Assembly (NCBI GenBank): GCA_963765105.1
Contig: CAVXUW010000004.1
Span: 620,001-684,000 of the forward strand
DNA: 64,000 bases
DNA from: CALMEC01 sp963765105
Lineage (GTDB): Bacteria > Actinomycetota > Thermoleophilia > Miltoncostaeales > Miltoncostaeaceae
Reading direction: 5' to 3'
Shown: in pieces, positions 1 to 8,940 of the stretch
Layout of the letters: the number at the start of each line of letters is the position of its first letter
Numbering within the stretch: position 1 is the stretch's first letter
Notes under the pieces: model-generated
Told to the model about the DNA's origin: nothing
Databases searched by the model: none
The model's input: the letters and a program-made list of their open reading frames with translations, nothing else
Position numbers and translations under genes: made by a program

Positions 1-375
1 GCCCGCAACTGGCTGCTCCTCAGAGCATTCTCCGGTGTGCCGGGCGTGCGCACGGTCCGGTCGATCGGGGGTCCCCTCGGGCTGTCAGTGCTCCTTTGGG
101 GTCGACACCGACAACTGGAGGGCGTCTCCGTCAAGCAGGTGCTCCTCGACGAGCGCCGGGTCATCGCCCTGCGACGCCGGTCCGACTTCCTTCTTGCATG
201 GGGAGTGACGACACTCGACCGCGTCCGGGAACTGTCCGCCTACGGAGTAACGGGCTTCATCGTGGATGACGCGAATCTCATGGGTGCGATCCTGGCATCC
301 GGCAGGTTCGGGACCGCCCGGACCGCAAACCCAATTGGCGCATCAGAGTCCCCCCACGTCCGAGAAGATGGGTGA
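1..375 (+). CDS. Glycerophosphodiester phosphodiesterase family protein, C-terminal part (5' end outside window)
   Basis: The reading frame is open from base 1, so this is the 3' part of a gene (124 codons seen). The segment DFLLAWGVTTLDRVRELSAY followed by GVTGFIVDDANLM matches the last beta-alpha unit of GDPD TIM barrels, where a W-x-V strand is followed by G-V-x-G-I-x-T/D-D. Such enzymes hydrolyse glycerophosphodiesters to glycerol-3-phosphate and an alcohol. The metal ligands and catalytic histidines lie in the missing N-terminal part and cannot be checked. The last 20 or so residues look like a low-complexity tail. Confidence 0.6.
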   Translation, partial: ARNWLLLRAFSGVPGVRTVRSIGGPLGLSVLLWGRHRQLEGVSVKQVLLDERRVIALRRRSDFLLAWGVTTLDRVRELSAYGVTGFIVDDANLMGAILASGRFGTARTANPIGASESPHVREDG

Positions 376-726
376 AATCCCGAAGCACGAGGTCCGGGTT
401 TTCGCTCACGCATCGCGTGCTTGTCGTCGTCATCATGGATATGACCGTCGGGTTCGAGTGAACAGCCCGGAGGCGCGTAAACCGTCCTCGTCGCCATTGA
501 TGGAGCCCCCTCGGGGGCCCGCAGGTGGGGCAGTAGGTCCCACTGGTCGGGGAGCGGGGAGCGTGCCGAGCGAGCCGAGACCTCGGCCCGGCGGTCCTTT
601 ACCTCTGTGCCCGCAGGGGACGTTCCTCTGGTGAGAGCACATCGTTTCGGTTGCGGGAAGTCTGCAACCGACACGAGGGTCGCTCGGGATTCGCCGGTGG
701 GAGCCCTCTCATACGGTTCTCACCAG
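376..726. other. Intergenic segment with strong hairpins before the GNAT gene
   Basis: No convincing gene here. Two stems stand out. Bases 649-669 form GGTTGC/GCAACC with a 9-nt loop. Bases 696-724 form a 10-bp stem (GGTGGGAGCC with GGTTCTCACC, two G-U pairs) with a 9-nt loop, ending two bases before the ATG at 727. The second stem covers the place where a ribosome-binding site should be. The elements GAGCC and TACGGTTC resemble the two strands of a group II intron domain V with part of the helix missing. No intron reverse transcriptase is nearby. Confidence 0.35.
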
Positions 727-1179
727 ATGCACAAGGCGAAGCTCTCCCCGATCGTTCGGTCGGGCACCCACGACGACGCACAAGCGATCGCGAAGCTCAT
801 CGTCGTGGAAAACGCGCGACCGGCCGACGCAGCGGAAATTGAGCGGTACCTTGCGTCAGCGCCGAGTGTGGTCGCGCTCGTCGACGGCGAGCTGGTCGGA
901 ATGATCTACAGCCGGCGGTTCTCCCCCGACATCCTGGAGTGGCGAAACAGCCTTGTTGCGGCGGCGCACCGAAGGAGTGGCCTCGGTCGCAGGCTTGTCG
1001 AGGCGATGGAGCACGAGACCCGCGAGGCCGGCTACCGGGCAATGATCGGGGTGAACTGCTGGAAACACCCGGGCGGCACCAAAGAACGTGCGACGGCCGC
1101 GCGGGCCTTCTGGCGCGCAATGGGGTGGACGATCGTCTTCGCCACAGACGGTTCTGTCGTCATGGCCAAACACCTCTGA
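727..1179 (+). CDS. GNAT family N-acetyltransferase
   Basis: 150-residue single-domain acetyltransferase. It shows a GNAT layout: strand VVALVDGELVGMIYSRRF, then the acetyl-CoA pyrophosphate loop region HRRSGLGRRLVEAMEHETRE (R-x-x-G-x-G/A pattern as RRSGLGRRL), then the closing ARAFWRAMGWTIV motif. The substrate is unknown. The frame is open upstream to 607, but that extension covers the hairpins, so the ATG at 727 is preferred. No good Shine-Dalgarno sequence precedes it and the 696-724 stem occupies that position, so translation may be weak or structurally controlled. Confidence 0.8.
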   Translation: MHKAKLSPIVRSGTHDDAQAIAKLIVVENARPADAAEIERYLASAPSVVALVDGELVGMIYSRRFSPDILEWRNSLVAAAHRRSGLGRRLVEAMEHETREAGYRAMIGVNCWKHPGGTKERATAARAFWRAMGWTIVFATDGSVVMAKHL

Positions 1180-1292
1180 TCCCGGAGGCCCGTCCCGATC
1201 GCGGACCTCCCCATCGTCAGTGGTTGACCACGCCCCGGACCGGGCTGCTCCCGATGTCGTCACCGGCACGCGTCCGGGAAAGTCGGTGCCGC

Positions 1293-2429
1293 ATGAAAGA
1301 AACCTTCCGTCTCGGACGCATCGCGGGCATCGAAATCGGGATCAACTGGAGCTGGTTGATCGTCTTCGCACTCATCGTCTGGTCGCTCGCCGCAGGGATC
1401 TTTCCCAACGAGAGCCCTGGGCTTTCGGACGGGACCTACGTGATCATGGCCATGGCCGCCGCGTTCATGTTCTTTGCCTCGCTTCTGCTTCATGAACTCG
1501 GACATGCGGTGACCGCGCAACGACGGGGCATGACCATCGATGGGATCACCCTGTGGCTCTTTGGAGGCGTCGCGAAGTTCCGGGGAGTGTTCCCAAGTGC
1601 ATCCATCGAGTTTCGAATCGCGATCGCCGGCCCGTTGGTGTCGATCGCGCTTGGCGGGCTGTTTGTGCTCTCCGCGTGGACGATTGATGTTGGACCGTCA
1701 GTCGATGCGGTCCTGTTATGGCTGGGCTACATCAACCTTGTTCTCGCCGCGTTCAACCTGCTTCCGGCTCAACCGCTCGATGGGGGACGTGTGCTGCACG
1801 CATTTCTGTGGGCGCGATCGGGTGACCTCATCGTCGCGACCCGGCGCGCCGCACGAGCCGGAGAGGCCCTTGGCTACGCCATGATCTTCGGCGGCGTGCT
1901 GGCGTTCGTGACGCTCGGCGCTTTTGGCGGAGCGTGGATCGCCTTCCTCGGCTGGTTCCTCCTGACGGCGGCGCGGGGCGAGGCCCAGGCCGTACTCATG
2001 CATGAGGCACTCGGCGATCTCCAGGCAGCGGACCTGATGACCGCACATCCCGTCACCGTCGATCCGACGCTCTCCCTCGGACAGTTCATGGACGACATCG
2101 CCCGCCACACCCGGTTCACGACGTACCCCGTCGTCGATCACGACGGCACGGTTCTCGGGCTCCTGACGTTTCGTGCTGTCGCAGCGGCGTCACGCACGAC
2201 CTGGGACGACCAACATGTTTCCGATCGAATGATTGCCTGTGGCAGTCTCGTCGTTGTTGATCCTGGCGCAAGCGCATCTGACGTGTTCGAACAGGTTGTC
2301 GGCTCCCCCGTCAAGCGCGCCTTGGTGATCGACCAGGGACGGCTCGTCGGGATTCTCTCGATCACCGACCTGATTCGCGCAGTCGAGATGAGATGGGCCA
2401 CCCGTAAGGAGCTCGGCAATCGCACGTGA
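1293..2429 (+). CDS. Site-2 protease family protein (M50B) with two C-terminal CBS domains
   Basis: 378-residue membrane zinc metalloprotease. A hydrophobic segment lies at residues 18-37, the zinc motif HELGH at 67-71 inside a second membrane helix, and the third-ligand motif NLLPAQPLDGGR further on (compare N-P-x-P-x-D-G-G). Two CBS domains follow, starting near LMTAHPVTVDPTLSL and GSLVVVDPGASASDV, the second ending SITDLIRAVE. This is the standard architecture of CBS-containing S2P enzymes (SpoIVFB/Rip3 type), which cleave transmembrane substrates, with CBS domains sensing nucleotides. The frame is open upstream, but MKETFRLGRIAGIEIGINWS is the typical N-terminus. Substrate unknown. Confidence 0.9.
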   Translation: MKETFRLGRIAGIEIGINWSWLIVFALIVWSLAAGIFPNESPGLSDGTYVIMAMAAAFMFFASLLLHELGHAVTAQRRGMTIDGITLWLFGGVAKFRGVFPSASIEFRIAIAGPLVSIALGGLFVLSAWTIDVGPSVDAVLLWLGYINLVLAAFNLLPAQPLDGGRVLHAFLWARSGDLIVATRRAARAGEALGYAMIFGGVLAFVTLGAFGGAWIAFLGWFLLTAARGEAQAVLMHEALGDLQAADLMTAHPVTVDPTLSLGQFMDDIARHTRFTTYPVVDHDGTVLGLLTFRAVAAASRTTWDDQHVSDRMIACGSLVVVDPGASASDVFEQVVGSPVKRALVIDQGRLVGILSITDLIRAVEMRWATRKELGNRT

Positions 2430-2559
2430 GGTCGGTGGAGCGCTCAGCCGATGGGGCTCTCGTGAAGGACGACGTGGTCGCTTCGTTGCTCGTGCAGGCA
2501 TGTCTGCCGGCTCCGTGAGGGCCACGCATCACGGGCGACTCCCAACCCGGCGAGCCCCG

Positions 2560-2760
2560 TCAATCTCTTTGGGTACTCATCGCCACGTCGCCTGAGTATT
2601 CGCGCGCTCTGACCGTCTCCGCCGTCTCGCCCGGTCGTCGGTTGCGAAGCGCGTGACGCATCGCGGCCGAGAAAGCCGTGAGTCCGCCGATTCCTGTGGC
2701 CGCGGCAGCCATCCCGAGGAGCTCTTCGACGGGAACACCGGCGACGTGTGCAAACACCAT
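2560..2760 (-). CDS. Small membrane protein of unknown function
   Basis: 66-residue protein starting MVFAHVAGVPVEELLGMAAA. It has one hydrophobic helix (LLGMAAAATGIGGLTAFSAA) followed by a basic stretch MRHALRNRRPG. Short proteins with an N-terminal H-V/I-x-G-x-P-x-E-E motif, one helix and an Arg-rich tail recur in actinobacteria (from memory); their function is not known. An in-frame TTG at 2775 is a possible longer start. It overlaps the HAD fragment on the other strand by two bases at the 5' end. Confidence 0.5.
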   Translation of the reverse strand: MVFAHVAGVPVEELLGMAAAATGIGGLTAFSAAMRHALRNRRPGETAETVRAREYSGDVAMSTQRD

Positions 2761-3058
2761 GCCGGTCGCCCCCAAGCCGGAACCCGACGTCTGCCTCGCC
2801 GCCTGCGCCGCTCTCGGTGCGACACCGACTCTGTCAATCGCAATTGACGACTCGCCGGTCGGTGCTTCCGCCGCTCGCGCCCCGGGAATGCATGTGTACG
2901 GCGTCCCGGCACACGGAACGAGCGTCGATGCCGATGTGGTGGTGTCGTCGCTCCGTCACATCTCGCCCGACGATCTCGTCGTCATGAGCGAGCCGGACCT
3001 CACGACGGGCTCGCTGATTCATACCAAAGGTCATGAATCGCCTCCAAAGCGCCGATAA
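2759..3058 (+). pseudogene. C-terminal fragment of a HAD-superfamily (beta-phosphoglucomutase-like) phosphatase
   Basis: The translation carries KPEPDVCLAACAALGA, then IAIDDSPVGASAARAPGMHV, then a V..SL...S.DDLV ending: the motif III/IV half of beta-PGM-like HAD hydrolases (K-P-x-P-D...; D-D/E-S-x-x-G). The N-terminal half with the catalytic DxDGT motif is absent; upstream sequence in all plus frames is interrupted and a small gene lies on the opposite strand. A truncated fragment, probably non-functional. It overlaps the next gene by 26 bases in another frame. Confidence 0.55.
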
Positions 3059-5411
3059 CGCACGAGGAATGCAACTCACGGATGAGGCGAAGCCTGCGGC
3101 AATGAATGCCGCGAACACCGTTGCCGTGCCACGCCGCGGCCGAATGACGCTGCGTGTAACGGCGGCCGTCTGTGTGCTCATTCTCGGTGCGATGGTGGCC
3201 CATGCGATCGGTGCGTTCGGTGACTCGGCCGTCGTGAACCGCATCGCCAACGACGGCGCAACGGTGCTTCTTCAGGTGATCGCCGCAACCCTTCTCATGG
3301 TGCGTGCCATGACCACATCGCGCAACCGTCTGGGCTGGTCGTTGATGGCGATCGCCACCTCGCTCTACGCCGCCGGGATGATCGTGTGGGTTACGCAGTA
3401 CTCGCAGCTTGACGAACCACCGTTCCCCTCACTGTCCGATGCTCTCTGGCTCTCGTTCTATCCACTGATGATCGCGACCTTTGCCCGCATCGTCTATCAG
3501 CGCATGCAGGGGCGTTCCGCCGCCCCGATCATGGACGGCGTTGTCGCCGGACTCGCGGCGGGCACGCTGTGCACGGCGGTCATCATGGAGGCCGTGCTCC
3601 AGACTGCGAACGAACGCAGCCTCCCCGTCTTGGTCAACTTGGCCTATCCCGTGTTCGATCTGCTCCTCTTCGCCTTGGTGATGGCGTACCTGTCGCTGTC
3701 GGGGTGGCGGCTCAATCTCCGCTGGGCGCTCGTGACATCAGGGGTCGTGGTCTTCGCTATCGCCGACAGCGTCTACACCTACTCGGTTGCGAACGCTCAA
3801 CTGACTCTCGGCTCATTTGTGAACGTGGGCTACAGCGCCGGTCTGCTGATGATCGCCTTCGCCGGATGGTTCTCCGCGGACGAGCCGGCCAAACCCACCC
3901 CCCGTGGTGAACGGCTACGTGCAATTCTGCCATCGATCGCCCTCTCCGCGGGTTCTGTGGCGGTCTTGGTGACCGACCACTACATCGACCTCAACAGCGG
4001 GGCCATCTGGATGGCGACCATCTCGCTCGCTGTCGCGTTGACACGCACCGCCCTCGCCTTCCGGGAAAACGTCGTACTGCTCGACGCCAGTCGTCACGCG
4101 CTTCAAGACGAGCTGACCGGACTGCCCAACCGCCGCATGTTCCTGCGTCAGCTCGCGGCAGCTACGACAAGCGCTGCCGCCGACGGCCATCGCGCAGCGG
4201 TCTTGCTCATTGACCTCGACCGCTTCAAAGAAGTCAACGATTCACTCGGCCACCATGTGGGCGACGAGCTGCTGCGAATCGTTGCACGGCGACTCACGGA
4301 CACTCTCCGCGGCAACGAGACCGTCGCACGCCTCGGCGGTGACGAGTTCTGCGTCATCCTCAACTCGGTGGATGGCCCCACAGACGCCGGCGCGGTCGCC
4401 AGACGCGTCCTCATTGCCCTCGAGGAACCCGTTCTGCTCGAAGGCATGCGTATCGACGTGGGAGCAAGCATCGGGGTTTCGGTCTTTCCCGACCACGGCA
4501 CCGTCCCCTCCGAGCTTCTGCGCTCCGCCGATGTGGCGATGTACCAAGCAAAGAACACCGGCGGCAACGAGCACGCGGTCTACGACCCGGCGGTCGACAC
4601 CAACGTCGCCGGGCAGCTCAGCTTGATGGGCGACTTTCGCGGGGCACTCGACCGCGACGAAATCGAGGTGCACTACCAACCCCGCTACGACAGTGGGACC
4701 GGGGCAATGCGTGGGCTCGAGGCCCTCGTACGATGGAACCATCCGGTGCACGGCATGCTCCAACCCCATTCCTTCTTGCCCGGCATCGAACGCTCCGCCT
4801 TGATCTTTCCATTGACGGAGTTTGTCCTGCGCACGGCTTTGGTGAACGCCGCACGATGGCTCCGCAAGGACCCCGACCTGTCAGTGGCAGTAAACCTCTC
4901 GGCCCGGCTCCTGCACACAAACGGGCTGGTCGACACCGTGCGCGAGGCCTTGGCCGATGCCGGCGTCCCCGCGTCATGCTTGGAGCTCGAGATCACCGAG
5001 ACGATGCTGATGGCCAACCCGGAGCGGGCAACGGAGCTTCTCGACGAGCTCTCGCAGCTCGGTGTGCGTATCGCCGTGGATGACTTCGGCGTGGGACACG
5101 CCTCGTTGGCGTACCTCACCAACCTGCCGGTCTCCATCCTCAAGATCGACCGATCATTCATCGAGCGGATGGGGCTCAGCGATCGAGATACCGCTGTGGT
5201 CGCCGCAATCGTCGACCTGTCGCAGCGGCTGGGCATGGTCTCCGTCGCCGAAGGCATTGAGAACGAAGACACCCTCCGCCAACTTGCCACGTTGGGGTGC
5301 GACGAAGTGCAGGGCTTCCTCATGGCCGTCCCGGCGCCAAGCGAGGAGATCGATCGATTGATCGGAACCGCCGCTTGGGGCAACCGACACCTGGCAGCCG
5401 TCACCCCCTAG
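3033..5411 (+). CDS. Membrane-bound GGDEF/EAL protein (c-di-GMP synthase/phosphodiesterase)
   Basis: 792 residues. About nine hydrophobic segments occupy residues 35-335, an integral-membrane sensor with no family I recognise. A GGDEF domain follows with DELTGLPNRRMFLRQL, LLIDLDRFKEVNDSLGHHVG and an intact RLGGDEFCVIL near residue 434, then an EAL domain with intact EALVRW (near 565), VDDFGVGHASLAYL, KIDRSFI and VAEGIEN. Both catalytic signatures are complete, so it could both make and degrade c-di-GMP. The inhibitory I-site position reads RGNE instead of RxxD, so product inhibition may be weakened. The ATG at 3033 is followed by about 35 polar residues before the first membrane helix; a start at MQLTDEAK is possible. 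Confidence 0.92.
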   Translation: MNRLQSADNARGMQLTDEAKPAAMNAANTVAVPRRGRMTLRVTAAVCVLILGAMVAHAIGAFGDSAVVNRIANDGATVLLQVIAATLLMVRAMTTSRNRLGWSLMAIATSLYAAGMIVWVTQYSQLDEPPFPSLSDALWLSFYPLMIATFARIVYQRMQGRSAAPIMDGVVAGLAAGTLCTAVIMEAVLQTANERSLPVLVNLAYPVFDLLLFALVMAYLSLSGWRLNLRWALVTSGVVVFAIADSVYTYSVANAQLTLGSFVNVGYSAGLLMIAFAGWFSADEPAKPTPRGERLRAILPSIALSAGSVAVLVTDHYIDLNSGAIWMATISLAVALTRTALAFRENVVLLDASRHALQDELTGLPNRRMFLRQLAAATTSAAADGHRAAVLLIDLDRFKEVNDSLGHHVGDELLRIVARRLTDTLRGNETVARLGGDEFCVILNSVDGPTDAGAVARRVLIALEEPVLLEGMRIDVGASIGVSVFPDHGTVPSELLRSADVAMYQAKNTGGNEHAVYDPAVDTNVAGQLSLMGDFRGALDRDEIEVHYQPRYDSGTGAMRGLEALVRWNHPVHGMLQPHSFLPGIERSALIFPLTEFVLRTALVNAARWLRKDPDLSVAVNLSARLLHTNGLVDTVREALADAGVPASCLELEITETMLMANPERATELLDELSQLGVRIAVDDFGVGHASLAYLTNLPVSILKIDRSFIERMGLSDRDTAVVAAIVDLSQRLGMVSVAEGIENEDTLRQLATLGCDEVQGFLMAVPAPSEEIDRLIGTAAWGNRHLAAVTP

Positions 5412-5632
5412 CCCGGTCCGACGCGACGGCGCTTCTCGTCATTTACGTCCACACCACCAGAGCTGAACGCGCGAACGCGAATGTGTGGCGTGCCCGCGAT
5501 AGGCACCCCGGTGAGTCTGATGTCGTTGTCACCGAAGATCGCGCCGCCGGAGAGCTCCACGTCGGCCCCTTCACCCGGTCGCGGTCACCCTCGCTGGCAC
5601 GTGGGACGGGAACATCATCGCTCACCGATCAG

Positions 5633-7030
5633 CTATCGCTTTTTCTTGGGCGGCATGTGGATCGGTCGGCCGAGTGCGACAAGACCGGCTTCCTTGAAGC
5701 CCTCCGACAAGGTTGGATGCGCGGCGATGGAATCGCCGACGGTTTCGATGACCGCCTCGCTGTCGAGGGCGATGACCCCCGCGTTGATGAGGTCGGTCGC
5801 TTGGAGGCCGACGATCACGAAACCAAGCATCTCGCCGGTTTGGGCGTGGTGGATCGACTTGAAGAAGCCAGTTTTGTCGGCAAACATCGCCGCACGGGCG
5901 ATCGCCATGTACGGGAACTGTCCGGTGACGACGTTCTCGCGACCGTGCTTCTCCACGGCTTCGCGTTCGGACATCCCGACGCTGGCGACCTCCGGGTCGG
6001 TGTAGATGCAGGACGGAACGTGGCCGCTCATCTCGGTGTGATGGCCGGCGATGTTCTCCGCCGCAACCTCGCCCTCGCGGAACGCCGTGTGTGCCAGCTG
6101 CCAATAGCCGGCCACGTCGCCGACGGCGTAGATGTGCGGAACGTTGGTGCGTCGCGTCGCGTCCGTCGCAATCGCTTTCTTGTCGAACGTGACTCCCGCG
6201 GCCTCGAGCCCCAAGTCGTCGACTGTGGCGCCGCGACCGGTGGCGACGAGGATGAGGTCGCCAACGACGGTTGAGCTCTCCCCACCCTTCTCAAAGTGGA
6301 GCGCCATGCCCTCGGTTGTCTCCTCGACCTTCGTCGCTTTGGCGCCGGTGTGGACGGTGATGCCGCTTTTGTCGAAGGCACGGGCGAGAGCCTTGATGGC
6401 ATCGTCGTCTTCGACCGGGATGAGGCTGTCGAGCATCTCAACGATGGTGACCTCGGTACCGAAGTGGTTGAAGATCGACGCAAACTCAACACCGATCACG
6501 CCGCCGCCCAACACGATGAGGCGCTTGGGCACCTCGGTGACGGCGAGAAGCCCAGTGGAGTCGACACACTTTGAGTGGTTGATGCCCTCAACGGGCGGAC
6601 GCAACGGATGGGAGCCGGTCGCGATGACGGCATGTTTGAAGGTGATGTCCTCGCCGCCCTCGACGGCGATGGTGTTGGGCCCGGTGAAGCGGCCGTAACC
6701 GTTGACGACCGCGCTGCCGTTGGCTTTGAGGAGCTGCCCCACACCGCCGACCATGGTCGTCACGATCTGTTCCTTGTTGGCCTGCACCTGGCCGAAGTCG
6801 AGCTTCGGTGCGCCGACCGTCACACCGAGTTGAGGGAACGCGGAATGAGCGTCCTTCATCGCGTGTGCACTTTGCACCCAGGCCTTTGTGGGGACGCAGC
6901 CCACGTTGAGGCACGTTCCGCCGAGCGCTTCTTTCTCGATGACGACCACGCTCAAGCCCAGCTGCGCCGCCCGAATTGCGGCCGGGTATCCCCCGGGGCC
7001 CCCACCGAGAACTGCGACATCGACGTCCAT
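5633..7030 (-). CDS. lpdA: Dihydrolipoyl dehydrogenase (E3)
   Basis: 465-residue FAD/NAD-dependent oxidoreductase that reoxidises dihydrolipoamide in 2-oxoacid dehydrogenase or glycine-cleavage complexes. Visible: FAD loop GGGPGG (9-14), redox disulfide GGTCLNVGCVPTK (Cys40/Cys45), NAD loop LGGGVIGVEFASIF, second FAD motif IYAVGDVAG, and the C-terminal His-Glu pair HPTLSEGF. The start MDVDVAVLGGGPGG at 7030 is chosen because 11 extra residues upstream to 7063 are not family-like. The tail MPPKKKR is short and basic. No E1/E2 genes are adjacent, so the partner complex is unknown. Confidence 0.95.
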   Translation of the reverse strand: MDVDVAVLGGGPGGYPAAIRAAQLGLSVVVIEKEALGGTCLNVGCVPTKAWVQSAHAMKDAHSAFPQLGVTVGAPKLDFGQVQANKEQIVTTMVGGVGQLLKANGSAVVNGYGRFTGPNTIAVEGGEDITFKHAVIATGSHPLRPPVEGINHSKCVDSTGLLAVTEVPKRLIVLGGGVIGVEFASIFNHFGTEVTIVEMLDSLIPVEDDDAIKALARAFDKSGITVHTGAKATKVEETTEGMALHFEKGGESSTVVGDLILVATGRGATVDDLGLEAAGVTFDKKAIATDATRRTNVPHIYAVGDVAGYWQLAHTAFREGEVAAENIAGHHTEMSGHVPSCIYTDPEVASVGMSEREAVEKHGRENVVTGQFPYMAIARAAMFADKTGFFKSIHHAQTGEMLGFVIVGLQATDLINAGVIALDSEAVIETVGDSIAAHPTLSEGFKEAGLVALGRPIHMPPKKKR

Positions 7031-7331
7031 CCTCACACTCCTGGCTCGTTCACGTCGTTGCATCGTATCGGCATACCCGCACCTGGAGTCCGACGGGAAG
7101 TAACGGCTCGTCGCTGGGTGATCGGTCCGGGACTCATGTGCTGCACCTGCAGCTGTCCGTGGCGACGATCATTGTGTCCAGCGATGGGTGGAGCACTTCG
7201 CCTGCACCGCCCCGGTCGCGACCGGCGCCGAGAATCCGTTGGGAGATAGCGCCAAACATTTTGCGATTTGGGGCGGGTTTTGTGACACATTCTCCGTTGA
7301 TTCACCCACGTGGACGGCCTAAACTTCCCGC
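7031..7331. other. Divergent intergenic region, no gene seen
   Basis: About 300 bases between the leftward lpdA start and the rightward coiled-coil gene. It should contain both promoters, but I cannot pick a convincing -10/-35 pair, and no hairpin or repeat stands out. Confidence 0.4.
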
Positions 7332-7580
7332 ATGACCGACGCCCAAACATGGACGCTCGTGGGAACGGTTGTCGCACTTTCGACGGCCCTCGTGACCGTG
7401 ATCATCGCGTTCATGACGACCCGGTTCGCCTCCGTCGATCGACGCTTCGATGAGATCGACCGGCGCTTCGATGGCGTTGATCGCCGCTTTGACAGCGTTG
7501 AACGACAGGTCGTCGGCCTCGACCGCGATGTTCAGGTGCTGACCCGCCATGTCCTCGGCGAAGGCGCCGGGCCCTCGTAA
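7332..7580 (+). CDS. Small membrane-anchored coiled-coil protein
   Basis: 82 residues. One transmembrane helix (about residues 8-29, LVGTVVALSTALVTVIIAFM) is followed by a coiled coil with four seven-residue repeats of the form (V/I)DRRFD(E/G/S): SVDRRFDEIDRRFDGVDRRFD. The topology and repeated VDRRFD heptads are seen in many small bacterial and phage-derived proteins of unknown function. The codons encoding the heptads are near-repeats too (cgacgcttcgat, cggcgcttcgat, cgccgctttgac), which points to slippage expansion. Confidence 0.7.
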   Translation: MTDAQTWTLVGTVVALSTALVTVIIAFMTTRFASVDRRFDEIDRRFDGVDRRFDSVERQVVGLDRDVQVLTRHVLGEGAGPS

Positions 7581-7589
7581 GACTCAGAG

Positions 7590-8940
7590 TTAGATCAGCT
7601 CGGCGAGGCGCCTTCCTCGATCGGTTCCGGTCGACAGGAAGAACTCCCGCACACCGTCTCGGTAGATCCGGGAGGCCGCCTCGGTGATCGCCTCGGGAAG
7701 GACGTGGACGAATCGATCGAGCGCGGCGGGGTTGGGGTCGCTGAGATTGAGGCGGATCGTTGTGGTGGCGCCTACCTCGCCGAGCCCGTCACCGGGGTAG
7801 ACGGCGACTTTCGTTTGCACAGAGCAACGGTGAGCTCCTGCGCGCTGACACCCCACGGAGAACAATCGACCACGGTTGAGAAGCCGTACTCGGGGTCGAT
7901 GACCGGGGCCGCGACGGTGCGCAGGCGCTCCAGGTTGGCGCGGATCACCTCCTCCCCATGGGCAAGCCAGCCGACGTCATCAAGCGCCGCTGAGGCGGCC
8001 GCCTGGGCGACGGTGTTGGTGTTGAGCCGGACTACCGCGATCTTTACCTGAAGGCAGGCGCGCACCAGGTCGGGCGGACCGCCAAGCCCACCGATACGGG
8101 CCCCGGCGAGGCCGTAACCGTGAGCGAAGCCGCTCGACACCAAAACCGTGGCGTCGGGGTGGCCCTGGGCAACCGCGGCGAGGTGATGATGCTGGGCCGC
8201 CGGGTCGACCCGATGGCGCGGCATGGGTGGAGTCGGCAAGGAGCACGATGTTCCGCTCCGCCGACAACCGCAGAAGCGCCTCGAGCTCCTCGCGCCGTTG
8301 CACTGTGCCAAACGGGTTGATGGGATCACAGACCACGATCATCTTCGTGCGGTCGGTGAGGACCGCCGCGACCTCGTCGGGGTCGAGACGCCAGCCGTTT
8401 TGCGCGCCCAAGCGGAACGAACACCGGGGTCGCGCCCGCCAGGCGAAACGCGGGAACGAAATGGAAGTACCCCGGATCGGTGCAGATGATCTCGTCGCCT
8501 GGGTTGAGGCACGCGAGCGCCGCATAGCCGACACCCGCCTGTGCACCCTCCGTGCCGATCACCTCGAACCCGTCATCGCGTGCGCGACCGAACAGGCCGA
8601 CGGCGAGCCGGTCTCGAAGGGATGCCTCGAGGTCCGGCGAGTACGGGCCGACACGCTCAGGGGTAACGGCCGCGCGCATGGCGTCCAATGCCGCCGGCGA
8701 GGGGCCGATGTGGTTGGCCATCCATCCCAGGTCGGCCCATTCCGACCGGTCGAGGGCAATCTGCCCGTCGCGGTAGATCTCGGCGGGGTCCCAACCAAGG
8801 ATTCGGTAGGCGTCGCGGTAGGTCATGTAGTTGCCGAAGCCCTGCGGGTCGGAAGCACCGCACGAGCGCGATCCGACACCGCCCACCCCGGCGTGCCAGT
8901 CGGGGCGCCAGGTGAGCACCGAACGGCGAGGACCGCTCAC
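7590..8940 (-). CDS. PLP-dependent aminotransferase (class I/II), interrupted by at least three frameshifts
   Basis: Read piecewise in three frames, this is a full-length aminotransferase. From a GTG at 8940: NYMTYRDAYRILGWDPAEIY, ANHIGPSPAALDAM and CLNPGDEIICTDPGYFHFVP. After a shift near 8400: LGAQNGWRLDPDEV and TKMIVVCDPINPFGTVQ (the N-P-x-G-T substrate/PLP region). After another near 8225: VLVSSGFAHGYGLAGARIGG (the SxS...R-G region, where the PLP lysine is expected but is not seen). After one near 7815: KVAVYPGDGLG and TTTIRLNLSDPN. Its start overlaps the carbamate kinase stop by GTGA. It is either a pseudogene or one gene with several read errors. Confidence 0.6.

Noticed and set aside
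240..674. Minus-strand frame over the left intergenic region
   Set aside because: No recognisable motif, start in a hairpin region, and it overlaps the GDPD fragment antisense.
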